A stretch of 64,000 nt of DNA from Sycon ciliatum (GCF_964019385.1 NC_088647.1:6984428-7048427), one strand, 5' to 3'. Shown: positions 44,778 through 56,830, counted from the stretch's first letter. Notes: generated by a model not told the origin, from the letters alone. A program made the numbers and translations.

Positions 44778-47700
44778 GTGTTGTCAGCGCCCAATGACGA
44801 TGTTCCACGTGCACACACTCTTCTGGGTGTGGCGATTGCCTATGATGTTCTTTTCCACGAGCTGAAGGATTACGAGCGTCACGACATGGCAATGCGCATA
44901 AGCGAGGAGACGGCGTACCTGCAGCGCCGTGCTCTGGCCAATGCCGGCTGGAATCGCCAGTACATGCACAACCACATGCTGACGCTGCAGGTGGCACTGC
45001 TGGCCGGCGCTCTGGTCACCGAGCAGACGTCGCGTGCCCCGTCGCACGAGCAGCAGGCGCTGGCGCGGCTGGCCATGGAGAGATGCATGCTGCTGTTACG
45101 GCACGTCAGCGACGGCTCGATCCACGAGGGAGTTGGTTACACATCCTACAGCACACGCTCTCTGTTCGTGTACATCTTCCTCTCACAGCGGCACTACGGT
45201 GTATCACACTTTGAGCACAAGTGGTTGCCTAAGCACTTCGAGTACCTGCTGGCAACAACAATGCCGGGATTTGCCGGCTCGGTAGGAATAGCCGACACGG
45301 ATAGAGTTTGGTTCTTCGGCCCAGAAGCACAGCTGTATTTTCTGGATCGCTACGTACTCCGGAATGGCCAGGCGAACTGGCTCGCACAAAAGATTCATCA
45401 GGCACGGCACAAGTTGCCAGCCGACGCAACCCTCAAAGAAGCAGACTGGTCCATGTTGCCGTTTGAGATGCTCTGGTTCGCACCGCACATGGGCGTAAAC
45501 TCTCCGTGGAAAGCAACCAACCGACAGCCTGTGCAGATTCTGGATGACTGGGGCGTCGCTACCTACGGCGCAAGCCACCAGCAGCAGTCCACATTTCTCT
45601 CGTTGAAAAGCAGCTACATACTCGGTCGTGGCCTTCATCGCCTTGCTGCTACATCTCAAGCACCGCAATCCCTGTACCCATTCCTTGGCGGCATGCCGTC
45701 ATTTAATGCTGGGCACGAGCATCCGGATCAAGGATCGTTCACATTCTATCCCAACGGCGTACCAATGGTCACCGAGTCCTTCTATTTCATGCCTAAGCTG
45801 CCTCATATGGACAACGTCTGGCTGTTTCGCTCAGACGGTTCTGCCTCGGAAGACTCGTGCTCTGACGGAGGAATGCGCGGACAGCTCGGTGGCTGCAAGT
45901 CCTGGTTTCAGTATCGTTCAGACGCTGTGAGGGATATGTCAGCGGACATCCTGGTCTCGGATTCCGATGAGGATGTCGTGCTCATGGTGAGTGAGTCGGC
46001 CGGGGCATACAGCGAGGACATGGGACTGGAGTCAGTCACGCGTGCTTTGGTACTGCTGCGGAGCGATGCGCTCTTGGTCGTTGACTGCATTCGCAAGAAA
46101 CCCACCAGCATTGTCCTGCGCGGCAGTGCTTTCTTCAACAACATGTACCAGCCGTTCAGTGTCGACTTTGAAGATGCAACGCGAGCAACGTCCACTGCCG
46201 GACACACCATTCAATGGCTCTTTGACAATGATTTAAAGAGCTCAGCAAGGACAGGAACGGTTGCGGATAAGCGCCTGCAGAAGAAGCGTGATGGTCGCGA
46301 GGAGAGTTATTACCTGAAGGTGTCCGCGCCTTTACTTCTCGATACAACACACGTCGTGTGGCTCTTGACGGCCGACAGTGCGGCTGTGGCCGAGATGGAA
46401 CTCATATCCTCGTCGTCGTCTGGCGTTTCGGTGTCAGTGAGCATTGGCTCATCATCGTACGCCGTGTCGATGGTGACGAATCACACGTGTGTTGCCTGTC
46501 GCTACGACTACCATGGAAGTGGTATGCTAGCTCACGTGCGGCACGGCGACAGGCTTGTGCGTCCGGGGACAACACCAGTGGACATGCTATCCAAAGTGGA
46601 CCTGGATCTTCGACCGATGAAGAACATCCTGCCGTCCACTGTCAACCAGCAGGTTTTCGGCTACTTGTGCATCTCCATCATTGGCTGGTCGGTGACCGTG
46701 CTGTTTGTCTTCTGGCGCTTCAAGTTCCTGCGGCAGCCACGCTACATGTGGCCGGTCGTGCTGTGTGTAGTCTTGTGGATCGGCATTCTCCTTATACTCA
46801 TCGCGTCCAGTATCCTGCATGAACTTCCAAACTCGATGAAACTGGCCATCTCGCTGTCATCAATTGGTATCGGCGGCGAGCAGGCTGGGGATGTCCTGTT
46901 GGATGCGGGGGGCAGCAGGCCGCGTGTTCTCATCACAGGCTTGCCTATGGGCAAGGCGCCGTATCTTCTCTCGAGTCACCTGCTGAACGCCACGCCCGAT
47001 GCAGTGTTCCTGCCACTGTCCGATTTACCCATGAAGGCCGGCGTCGCTCTCTCCCCGCTGGCGTCCTGCATCTGGCCCAGCACGTCCGTGTCTCCTCTTC
47101 AAGCCCTGGCAGCTTCATGGTTAACACAGGTGTACGATCAAGCGCAGCCTGCTCTCAAACACGCCACTACCAGGCATAAGCCAACCGAAGCCTACCTGCA
47201 AGCCAAGGCGAAGCTGGCTGTCGATCCCTCAGCTCTGATCATTGCTGGTGACATGGACGGGACGTGGCTGGCGAAAACACGCTGGTTCTTGGATTCCGTA
47301 CCCTCCTCAAAGGTTGTCCTACTCATCTGTCATCCGGTCCGCTGGGTGGCTGATATCATGAAAGTGGGCTCTCTCCTGCCAAACAGCGGTGTTGGTCTGT
47401 ATGACCAGGTTGCACGAATCCTGAAACCGGTGGGAAATCACTGTGATGACTCAAGTCCGTGCGCACGCCTGTTCGAGCCACTGCGCAAGCTGGCGCTGAG
47501 CGAAGTCCAACGGGAAGACGCACCGCTGCACAAGGTTCTGGCCACAGTCTGGCTGGCGTACACAAAATGGTCGCTGTGCGAAGCCAGGCAACATGGCTCC
47601 GTGCTTACGGTCAAACTCGAAGATTTTCTCAGCCATGCAGTCGGCACGTCGCGTAAGTTCTACCGCTTTGTCGGCCTGCCACACAGACCAGTAGTTATCA

Positions 47701-47858
47701 GCCATCTTCGGATACTCATGGAAAGTGATGTGCCACAGGACGGGCAAGCAAAGGCTGATCTTGATCGGAGCTCCGGCAAATTCTACACACTCTCCCCGGA
47801 GATGCGCCTGGACGTGCGCAAAATATGTTATGATCTGATGCGCCAGCTTGGATACTGA
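44778..47858 (+). CDS. Dermatan-sulfate epimerase-like gene C, exon 2 of 2 (catalytic residues kept)
   Basis: Joined protein about 1555 residues. The catalytic His of YMHNHML is at 595 (human DSE H205), the Tyr of EGVGY at 650 (Y261), and NAGHEHPD gives His 842 and His 844 (H450, H452). VTESFYF supplies the conserved Glu. The surrounding blocks (GWNRQYMHNH, DGSIHEGV, YGPEAQLYFLDRYVLRNGQANWLA-like, ILDDWGVATYG) are close to gene A, so A and C are the two likely active epimerases. Two membrane segments (about 1155-1178, 1187-1208) precede the sulfotransferase-like domain (from about 1244), whose cofactor motifs are again degenerate (GLPMGKAPYL; LLICHPVRWV). Acceptor TCTACAG/GTGTTG, phase 0. Expected in the Golgi or ER lumen, acting on chondroitin sulfate chains. 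Confidence 0.9.
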   Translation: MLSAPNDDVPRAHTLLGVAIAYDVLFHELKDYERHDMAMRISEETAYLQRRALANAGWNRQYMHNHMLTLQVALLAGALVTEQTSRAPSHEQQALARLAMERCMLLLRHVSDGSIHEGVGYTSYSTRSLFVYIFLSQRHYGVSHFEHKWLPKHFEYLLATTMPGFAGSVGIADTDRVWFFGPEAQLYFLDRYVLRNGQANWLAQKIHQARHKLPADATLKEADWSMLPFEMLWFAPHMGVNSPWKATNRQPVQILDDWGVATYGASHQQQSTFLSLKSSYILGRGLHRLAATSQAPQSLYPFLGGMPSFNAGHEHPDQGSFTFYPNGVPMVTESFYFMPKLPHMDNVWLFRSDGSASEDSCSDGGMRGQLGGCKSWFQYRSDAVRDMSADILVSDSDEDVVLMVSESAGAYSEDMGLESVTRALVLLRSDALLVVDCIRKKPTSIVLRGSAFFNNMYQPFSVDFEDATRATSTAGHTIQWLFDNDLKSSARTGTVADKRLQKKRDGREESYYLKVSAPLLLDTTHVVWLLTADSAAVAEMELISSSSSGVSVSVSIGSSSYAVSMVTNHTCVACRYDYHGSGMLAHVRHGDRLVRPGTTPVDMLSKVDLDLRPMKNILPSTVNQQVFGYLCISIIGWSVTVLFVFWRFKFLRQPRYMWPVVLCVVLWIGILLILIASSILHELPNSMKLAISLSSIGIGGEQAGDVLLDAGGSRPRVLITGLPMGKAPYLLSSHLLNATPDAVFLPLSDLPMKAGVALSPLASCIWPSTSVSPLQALAASWLTQVYDQAQPALKHATTRHKPTEAYLQAKAKLAVDPSALIIAGDMDGTWLAKTRWFLDSVPSSKVVLLICHPVRWVADIMKVGSLLPNSGVGLYDQVARILKPVGNHCDDSSPCARLFEPLRKLALSEVQREDAPLHKVLATVWLAYTKWSLCEARQHGSVLTVKLEDFLSHAVGTSRKFYRFVGLPHRPVVISHLRILMESDVPQDGQAKADLDRSSGKFYTLSPEMRLDVRKICYDLMRQLGY

Positions 47859-48459
47859 TAAGAGGAGAGTGTTTGTGATAGCGCTGTGAGAGTGTGTGAC
47901 CAACTGCCCCGTTCATGTAGTGTGTGCCGAGTACTACACAGAGAATTGGCAAGATTGACCACCAAGCCCGGCATACCTGGCTTCAATACAGGATCAGCGG
48001 CTAGATTTTACTTTCTAGTCAAGTTTCGACCAATCCAGTTGGCCGAGTGCTTGACATGTGAGAATGGGTATTTCCCGAGAGGTTGACGACAAGTGTATGC
48101 AGAGAATATCTGGTTGGACAATCTACATTGAGCGCTGCATTGATTCAATGGTGCATGCACGATTTAGCTGGCTGCTGCGTCATGCATGGCTAATGCACTG
48201 CAGTATGTACGGCTACCTAGCCGGTAAACTGTCTTACCCTGCTGGCAGGAAAGACACGGGCTTCAATTCATGGCATTCGCTTTGCAGATAGCCACGACGC
48301 TACCGCGGAGACTACCTTGATTTTGGCTAAGGCCTGTGGAGAATCCGTGAATACAGTCATATGCAAAATTATTATCACTCTGGCAAAAATCTGAATGCTA
48401 CTTTGCTGCCTTGATCCATACCTTGCCTCCATTTGATGTACGACAATGCAGTCCACTAT
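47859..48459. other. Downstream of gene C; no further gene
   Basis: Should include the gene C 3' UTR. No supported frame is seen up to the retroelement. Confidence 0.45.
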
Positions 48460-48683
48460 TAATGGTGTACTAGCTGTGCTAGTACTTGTTAGCAACAATC
48501 CGAACTAGCGCACACACTGCACTGCATTGCTTTGTACTGCATTCAAGACTGACGTCATGCGCTTTGTTTTGCTGCGTAATCACAAAAGGCACCAGCCCAT
48601 TTTGCGGAAAAGAAAAACAAATCTTGCTTGCCCTGTTGTGCTCTTCCAGACAACGGATCGTGCTTCAGCAGTGTTTCTTTTCC
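48460..48683 (+). repeat. A1 repeat of the tyrosine-recombinase element
   Basis: 224 bp starting TAATGGTGTACTAGC, essentially identical to A2 at 52444-52667. Confidence 0.9.
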
Positions 48684-51600
48684 TTTCGTAGCTTTTCTGC
48701 CAGCCCGAGTGTCACCTCGACACTGTATTTCTTCAGTACGTCTGACCTAACTGTCGACACTGTCAAGGCAATGCCTTGCCAAGCCCCCGCGGCGAGCCTT
48801 CTCAGCGCGGCTTGAATCCGAAAGGAAACTTAGTAAAAGTATTTTACAGGACCGTTTGCTGGCACAACTAGCCCTTGGTAGTGAGGTCTGCTCCGGCCAG
48901 GAGAACCAGCAACATGACAGTGCGGACACGGCTCGCGAGCCCAGAAGCCCGACTTGCACCAATGCCTCCTCCGCCAGCTCAGGTGACGCGGGCTCAACGG
49001 ATCTCTGCGCTCCCGTAGATCTACGTGACGAGGTGTAGTCGGCTTTGTCGGCCGCCATTTTATTATTATCGGATAGCATTGTGCCGCTCCTCACCCAAGG
49101 CCAAGGCAATGCGGCTGCTGCCGCCACTACGCCAGGCCAAGCTCCTGTAACCCACCCGATCAGCCACTTGCACCAGCTGTGCCCAAGGCTGTGCAAGAAC
49201 GTATCTTGCGAGGGGAGTTCGTAGATTTTTCAAGTTTGTTGCCTGAAATTCTTGCACACTTCCGGCCCAACATTCCGGCTGGTGCACAGCCCGAATAACG
49301 ATAGCCAGCTAAATATCGTTGAGTCGGATGACCGTACGCGAAGCAGGTGCGTCGCAAGGTTCACGATAATTATACATGTAGCTACCCGGCTCGAGGCATG
49401 GACCACATACATGTCTGTTATCACGGCTGCTGCCCTACACCGCACTGCTGAACTGCTGAACTGATTGCGTACCAGCAGTTGATCCTGACTGCTAACCGCC
49501 AGTTCTTCCCAAGCGCGTGGCTAGAGTACGACCGCCAGCTGCGGCTGCTCGTGGCCCAGTAACCAGGCACGAAGAGGTTGGACACCATCGACGTGAACCT
49601 ATGGCAGATAGCTGTCACAGGCCATGCACACCCAAAATGCGCTCAATGTAAGACGGCCCATCCAGGGGCGGTTTGTGTCCTTTTCGTCCCCAAGCCAGCA
49701 GCATTTACCTCCAGTGGTCGCAACCATACCAGCGACGGCCAAGAAATCTGCCGCAACTTCAATGAAGGTCGCTGTTCTTCGTCGTCGTGCCGCTTCTCCC
49801 ACACCTGCAGCCAGTGTGGCAAGGACCACCCATGCATCATGTGCAACCAGCAGCAGCGCGGAGCCAATCGGCCACCCCGCCGCCCCTAGCAGAATGGCTA
49901 CTGAATAGCTTGACTCGGTACGTAGCTTCTTTCCTATACACTCTGCAGACACCACACTGCTAGCTGACCACTTTGCCCGCCTGCTACGTAACCACTCATA
50001 TCAATAATGTGTTGTGTATGTTCTCCATGGCCTGCGCCGCGGCTTTACTCTTGGATCTGCCGGCCAACACGACATTTCGGTTTTCTCTAATAATCTACCC
50101 TTGGCTTTCACTCACTCGGCATTTATATCCGAGCAATTAGCTGCTTCCTGCGCCCGCAGCGAGACCACAGGCCCATTTCCGTCACCTCCATTTCAGTTCA
50201 TGCGCCGCTCTGGTATTGGTGCCATCCCCAAAAAGAACGGCAAGCTGCGAATGATCCACCATCTGTCTAGTCCGGAAGGCACCGGCGCGAACGACAGCAT
50301 TCCTGCCGAGCCACTCTCTCTCTGCACTACGCGAGCATTGACAACGCGATCAACATCATCATGTCATGCCCACAGCCTGTGTATTTGTCCAAGCTCGATG
50401 TACGCAGTGCATTTCGGCAGATCCCAGTCCGCCGTCAGGACTTCGCTGGGAAGGCTCCTACTACTACGAGCGCTTTCTGCCTTTCGGCCTCCGCTCCAGC
50501 CCAGCCGTCTTTGACTCAGTAGCCACAGCAGTCAACTGGATCATGCAGCACGAGTTTGCTATAGATCACCGGCTTCATTACCTCGATGACTTTCTCGATA
50601 TCTCCACTGGTTCGGCTGCAGCCAACCAGCAACTCACCATCCCCCTCCGGGCATTCACGTATCTCGGCACTCCTCTTTCCTCCATCCCAGCTCGAAGGGC
50701 CATCACCATCATTGACCTTCCTTGGTATTTTCCTAGACTGCGGCTACCAGAGGACAAGCTGTCCGAGATCCGTGCGCCACTCATGGCTACTATCAGCGAG
50801 CGCAGCATCGGCCAGCGTCAACTCGAGTCCCTCCTGGGGAAGCTCACTTTTGCTGCCCGAGTCATCGTTCCTGGACACACATTCATGCGTGAACTATGAT
50901 CAGCGTGCCTTGAACTGTATCTGTGTATGCGAGTGCGGTGCATAAAGCCCACCTTGAGAATGGGTTTGCCGGCCCCTTAGTAGATGCGTGGCTTCTGGAG
51001 AGGGTGTTGAAGGGCATCCAGCGATGCCATGGTACAGCTGTACTCACCCCTCGCCTTCCTATAACTATGCCAATCCTACGACACCTGACGGATGCACGCC
51101 GGAAAAGTAGTATCCTGAATGGCCATGACAAGCTGCTCTACCAAGCCGCCATGCTGCTTCTTTGGATTTCTTCGGTGTGCTGAATTCACTAATGGCATCA
51201 CACGGGGCTGTACTAGCTCCCCTGGTGACGGACGCCTGCAACTCTTCCTGCTTTCATCCAAGACGGACCCATTCGGTAAAGGCGTTACTAGTGACATTGG
51301 CCCGTCTGTACCGCCGTACTGCCCGGTCCGTGCCATTGTTAGCTACCCATTTGTCACTCGTCGCGAGGGACCAGAGCAACTCTTGTTCGTACTCTCGAAC
51401 AGACAGCAGCTGACCAGGCAGTCATTCACAGTAACAGTATGGTCTCTTGTCGCTGCGGCCGGTGTACCATCCCAGTCGAACTACTCCGGGCATTCGGTCC
51501 ACATTGGTGCAGCCACCACCGCTGCTATGGCTAGTGCCCCGACTCCTTCTTCCGAGTGGTAGGTCAGTGAAAAGAGCGATGCGTGTCTATGCTACATCCG

Positions 51601-51783
51601 GACTACAACAAGCGCTAAGCGCCAGCTATCGTCCCGGCTTGCTGCCGTGCCATGGATGCCATGATCCCCAACTCGGGTGAGTAATGAGCTACTGAACTCT
51701 AGCTGCGCAATGCTTGCCTGTGCTGACATAATTGACCCTTGCTGTGCGTCAATAGTGCTTAGCTAACGGAGTGCTGGTTTCAT

Positions 51784-52443
51784 GGGTCCACTCTCACAAC
51801 TGGTGTTATCTAGCTATTTGCTGCGGCTCTGCCTTGCGCTATATTACATCCATTTAGCATTGCAGCTCTACGTTGAGCTAACAGCAGCTCTACTTTGAGC
51901 TAACAGCAGCTCTACTTTGAGCTAACAGCAGCTCTACTTTAAGCTAACCGCAGCTCTACTTTGAGCTAACAGCAGCTCTACTTTGAGCTAACCGCAGCTC
52001 TACTTTGAGCTAACCGCAGCTCTACTTTGAGCTAACCGCAGCTCTACTTTGAGCTAACAGCAGCTCTACTTTGAGCTAACAGCAGCTCTACCTTGAGCTA
52101 ACAGCAGCTCTACTTTGAGCTAACAGCAGCTCTACTTTGAGCTAACAGCAGCTCTACTTTGAGCTAACCGCAGCTCTACTTTGAGCTAACAGCAGCTCTA
52201 CTTTGAGCTAACAGCAGCTCTACTTTGAGCTAACCGCAGCTCTACTTTGAGCTAACAGCAGCTCTGCTCTGAGCTAACAGCAGCTCTGCTCTGAGCTAAC
52301 AGCAGCTCTGCTCTGAGCTAACAGCAGCTCTGCTCTGAGCTAACACCAGCTCTACTTTGAGCTTCAAACCAGTTGTTTCGAAACCAGCACTCCTCAATCC
52401 AAAGATGCCTCTTTGTTGACTTGTTTTGTGTGAGGGATGGGGC
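51784..52443 (+). repeat. B1 repeat with internal 22-bp array
   Basis: 660 bp. A unique head (GGGTCCACTCTCACAACTGG) is followed by about 22 tandem copies of a 22-bp unit containing AGCTCTACTTTGAGCTAACA, then a unique tail. B2 is the same length and nearly identical. Confidence 0.9.
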
Positions 52444-52667
52444 TAATGGTGTACTAGCTGTGCTAGTACTTGTTAGCAACAATCCGAACTAGCGCACACA
52501 CTGCACTGCATTGCTTTGTACTGCATTCAAGACTGACGTCATGCGCTTTGTTTTGCTGCGTAATCACAAAAGGCACCAGCCCATTTTGCGGAAAAGAAAA
52601 ACAAATCTTGCTTGCCCTGTTGTGCTCTTCCAGACAACGGATCGTGCTTCAGCAGTGTTTCTTTTCC
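52444..52667 (+). repeat. A2 repeat
   Basis: Copy of A1, joined directly to the end of B1 and separated from B2 by about 57 bases of unrelated sequence. Confidence 0.9.
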
Positions 52668-52724
52668 CACCATCCCTCCCTATCCAACTTATTCACACCA
52701 TCATAATTATCGTACCCACTAATC

Positions 52725-53386
52725 GGGTCCACTCTCACAACTGGTGTTATCTAGCTATTTGCTGCGGCTCTGCCTTGCGCTATATTACATCCATTTAGCA
52801 TTGCAGCTCTACGTTGAGCTAACAGCAGCTCTACTTTGAGCTAACAGCAGCTCTACTTTGAGCTAACAGCAGCTCTACTTTGAGCTAACCGCAGCTCTAC
52901 TTTGAGCTAACAGCAGCTCTACTTTGAGCTAACCGCAGCTCTACTTTGAGCTAACCGCAGCTCTACTTTGAGCTAACCGCAGCTCTACTTTGAGCTAACA
53001 GCAGCTCTACTTTGAGCTAACAGCAGCTCTACCTTGAGCTAACAGCAGCTCTACTTTGAGCTAACAGCAGCTCTACTTTGAGCTAACAGCAGCTCTACTT
53101 TGAGCTAACCGCAGCTCTACTTTGAGCTAACAGCAGCTCTACTTTGAGCTAACAGCAGCTCTACTTTGAGCTAACCGCAGCTCTACTTTGAGCTAACAGC
53201 AGCTCTACTTTGAGCTAACAGCAGCTCTGCTCTGAGCTAACAGCAGCTCTGCTCTGAGCTAACAGCAGCTCTGCTCTGAGCTAACACCAGCTCTACTTTG
53301 AGCTTCAAACCAGTTGTTTCGAAACCAGCACTCCTCAATCCAAAGATGCCTCTTTGTTGACTTGTTTTGTGTGAGGGATGGGGCTA
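52725..53386 (+). repeat. B2 repeat with internal 22-bp array
   Basis: Matches B1 over 660 bp. It differs only at a few unit variants in the array. Confidence 0.9.
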
Positions 53387-53938
53387 ACAGCTACTATTAT
53401 GCGCTTAGAGTGAAAGACTACAGCATACTCTTTCCCAGCATGGAGGCATCTAAGGATTGTTCAGAATGGCTCTTATTTGCCATCAAACTTGATTTCTGTG
53501 CAAAACTATTATTATTAATGTGTGAGTTCGGAGGGACTTGAGCTATTCAGTGAATTCAAGTATGTTCAACAATCGAAGGATTCCACTATGGTTAACAGTT
53601 GCAGCTGCAGGAAGAATATTGATATGAATGCCGCAGCACGAGGTGATGTGTTTATTTGTGATGTCACGGTGCGTGTGTGCACATGTACGTACCATACCAC
53701 TGATACATGAGGTGTTCGAATACAAACTCAGTACGTCCACGTGGTGTAGCAGTAGATGTATGCATGCAAATGACACCGTACTGCACAAGGAAATATGGCA
53801 TTGCATACCTTTCAGGTGCACATCGTGACATGCACACCGGGGTACATCACTATAGCCGTGATTATTGTACAAAGTCGTGTAGTGGTCAATGCATGTTGTG
53901 ATACTAGTACTTGGATCATACCATAGTACTATCCGATA
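53387..53938. other. Intergenic, nothing recognised
   Basis: No supported gene between the retroelement and the fold-back MITE. Confidence 0.45.
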
Positions 53939-54443
53939 TAGCAATGAAAAATATCAACTGTGCACTCATAACCATGTATAAACAATTAAAATGAAACAAT
54001 TCCAGAACGTTTTCGTGTGACTATCATCAGTGGAACATCGTCACATAATAAGAATCACTAAAACAACCAGTTATAATTATAGCTAGAGTAATATGAAAAG
54101 AAGGGTGAGAATGCAGCACAGCTAGCGGTTATGCATAACGCGTGTAGTGTGAACCTTTGCAGTGTATCTGAGAATGGTAGCAGTAGATGAATGTGGCAGC
54201 TGTGAGTGCAGATACACTGCAAAGGTTCACTCTACACGCGTTATGCATAACCGCTAGCTGTGCTGCATTCTCACGCTTCTTTTCATAATTTATTACTCTA
54301 GCTATATAACTGGTTGTTTTAGTGATTCTTGTTATGTGACGATGTTCCACTGATGATAGTCACACGAAAACGTTCTGGAATTGTTTCATTTTAATTGTTT
54401 ATACATGGTTATGAGTGCACAATTGATATTTTTCATTGCTATT
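53939..54443. mobile_element. Fold-back MITE, 505 bp
   Basis: Arms of about 230 bp are inverted copies of each other around a centre of about 40 bases. They begin GCAATGAAAAATATCAA and include GCGGTTATGCATAACGCGT. TA flanks both ends, fitting a Tc1/mariner-type target. No gene. Confidence 0.85.
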
Positions 54444-54510
54444 TTACGACTGTTGTCTCCTCGTCGGTTATTTAAATACTATCCGATATAATTATCATTA
54501 AACCTGATTT

Positions 54511-56217
54511 TTGGTTAACTTGTCATATTTCCAACACACTAGGGAGAAAGCCGAGTGCTTTGCCCAATACTTTGCCATGAAGTGCAGCCTCGGCTCCAAC
54601 GATTTCTCTGCCTCTGATCAGCTCCCTGCTATGCAACTTGATGCCACGGCACCTCAGATCACAGCCATCCACTTTCGTCCAGCCAATGTCCGTCGTCAAC
54701 TAGCGGCGCTAAATCCGTACAAGGCCACTGGCCCCGATGGCATATCAGCTAGAGTCCTCAAGGAATGCCACAGGGAGCTGGCAGAGCCTGCTGCTCGCTT
54801 GTTCTCTTGCTGCTTCAGAGCAGGGGTCCAGCCAGCTTCCTGGAAACTAGCCCATGTGTCCCCCATACACAAGAAGTCCTCCAAGTCAATTGTTTCAAAT
54901 TATCGACCTGTGTCTCTCCTCAGCATCCTGTCGAAAGTAATGGAGAGTATAGCCAACTCCCAGCTTGTCAACTTCTTGGAACGCCACCGTCTGCTGAATA
55001 CTCGTCAATACGGTTTTCGTCGTGGCACCGGAGCTGCAGACCTCCTGACTGTCCTACAGTATGAGTGGGCCAATGCCATGGCAGAAGGTGGAGCTATGCA
55101 AGCAGTTGCCGTGGACATAGCGGGGGCTTTTGTGTCTCATGCTGGCGTACTTTACAAGGCCCGCCAGCTGGGGATAGGGGGTTCACTGCTCGCATGGCTT
55201 ACCCACTACCTGCAATGTCGCACCATTAAAGCTGTTGTTCATGGCCAGAGCTCATCGGTGCACCCTGTCCAGTCTGGCGTCCCACAAGGTAGTATCCTTG
55301 GACCTACATTGTTCCTCGTGTACGTAAACGACATTTCAAGCTGCTTGTCGCATGGCACAAACCTGAACACTTTTGCTGATGATACAACTTTGTACTCCCT
55401 CGTTGACCAAGCCTCGAATGCCTCACTACAACGCAGCCTAGATGAGCTTCATGCCTGGGGCAAGAGATGGAAGATTGCGTTTGAGCCATCAAAATCGCAA
55501 ACTATCACTCTGTCGCACCAGCTGAAGGATACAGTGCCTCCCCAGCTGTCATTTGGCGGAACTCCTCTCCCACCAGATGAATCTGTGAAGGTGCTCGGAG
55601 TGACGTTTGATTCTAAACTGAGCTACAGACTCCATCTTCGGCAAGTGGCATCACGTGCTAAGCAGCGGCTGGGCCTCCTGCGGAAGGCAGCACCCCTCCT
55701 CAGCCACGCGGGCAGGGTGACTGTTTACAAAGGATTCGTCCGGCCAATGCTGGAATATGCCCCCCTTGCATGGATGGGATCAGCCCCCTCACACCTGGCC
55801 ATGCTGGATGCTGTCCAGCTCCGCGCCCTAAATGTCATTGGCCATGGTACGATTCTTCCCAGCCTCCTTGTTCGGCGAAAGGTCTCTGCTCTCTGCCTAC
55901 TGTACAAACTGATGTGTGGCCATGGTCTGCCTCAAGTTGCAGCCATGTGTCCCCCGCCGGCTATACCGCCACGTCATCGCCGCACTCGAGCAGCCCAAGC
56001 ACAGCACCATCCCCACCAGCTTGAGCTGAATCTCTCGCCACGAGCTCCTGATTACCTTCTGCGCTCTTTCCCATACTGCATCGTGCCAGTGTGGAATAGA
56101 CTGCCACAGGCAATTCTGGACAAGCAGCCAGCCCGGAAACACCTGCAGAGATTCAAGATTGCTGCATACCGTCACCTGCAACAGAGTGACTGGTGCTCTG
56201 CTCATGACTGGTGCTAG
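54511..56217 (+). pseudogene. 5'-truncated LINE: reverse transcriptase, single open frame
   Basis: Ungapped frame of about 560 codons with RT motifs NPYKATGPDGISARVLK, NYRPVSLLSILSKVMES, YGFRRGTGAADLL, GVPQGSILGPTLFLVYVND, FADDTTLYS and the C-terminal VWNRLPQAILDK. Similar to CR1/L2 or related Jockey-group LINEs, but a different family from the intron A copy. The endonuclease and ORF1 are missing: the copy starts inside ORF2, a usual 5' truncation. In motif A the sequence VDIAGAFVSHAG lacks the usual Asp after AF, so the enzyme may be inactive although FADD is present. It follows the fold-back MITE closely. Confidence 0.85.
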
Positions 56218-56300
56218 CCATGCACATCTATCACACTGGCCTGCCATCAGTGGACGCAAATCATTATGTTGACCCTCTTCTCAAAGTAGCATTATAGTCA

Positions 56301-56500
56301 NNNNNNNNNNNNNNNNNNNNNNNNNNNNNNNNNNNNNNNNNNNNNNNNNNNNNNNNNNNNNNNNNNNNNNNNNNNNNNNNNNNNNNNNNNNNNNNNNNNN
56401 NNNNNNNNNNNNNNNNNNNNNNNNNNNNNNNNNNNNNNNNNNNNNNNNNNNNNNNNNNNNNNNNNNNNNNNNNNNNNNNNNNNNNNNNNNNNNNNNNNNN
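56301..56500. other. Assembly gap of 200 N
   Basis: Unresolved bases. The flanking repeats (LINE end to the left, MITE copy and a subrepeat array to the right) probably caused it, so the local order is not certain. Confidence 1.
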
Positions 56501-56640
56501 AAAGCAGTGAAATTGGCAGAACCATACAAACCTTATGGCGGGCAATTCCTCGAATTCTGCTCCATTTCCTTATCCACATACCAAACATGCATAACACTTA
56601 CCAGAAGAAGTACCGAATTCTGCCAATTTTTCTGCCAGCA
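56501..56640 (-). mobile_element. MITE with GGCGGACTCTGC ends, copy 2, cut by the gap
   Basis: In reverse complement it matches 14800-14945 (AAATTGGCAGAATTCGG, GAGGAATTGCCCGCCATAAG). The other end is lost in the gap. Confidence 0.8.
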
Positions 56641-56830
56641 TTATCCGCATATGCCTACAGTGCACCCAACTCGCAACACACGAACAGTCCTTGGCTGCAC
56701 CCCGTGCAGTAAATTGTCCAAATTTTCACCCAGGAGGGCATCATCAGGGAGACAGGGAATGATGTTTTGTCTGGCAAAATGCATCTTCCTTTTGATAACT
56801 ATTTATGTTCTGATAACACTTTAGCTGATG

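Larger units (their letters stand above)
48460..53386 (+). mobile_element. Broken tyrosine-recombinase retroelement (Ngaro/DIRS group), fossil
   Basis: About 4.9 kb. The ends follow the split-direct-repeat plan A1 - genes - B1 - A2 - B2. Parts in order: A1 (48460-48683), a gag-like region with CCCH-type zinc-finger sequence (about 49578-49889), a reverse transcriptase/RNase H region (about 50190-50900), a tyrosine recombinase region (about 50950-51620), B1, A2 and B2. There is no target duplication, as expected for this group: element ends share TAA. The element is broken, with roughly five or more breaks across its coding part. A1 and A2 are essentially identical, so the insertion looks recent. 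Confidence 0.75.

Noticed and set aside
51867-52360. CRISPR-like array of 22-bp repeats
   Set aside because: Units are directly adjacent without spacers, in a eukaryotic retroelement arm: a tandem satellite, not CRISPR.
51784-53386. A pair of long terminal repeats of an ordinary LTR retrotransposon
   Set aside because: The repeats lie together at one end in the order B-A-B with a lone A at the other end, which fits split direct repeats rather than LTRs.
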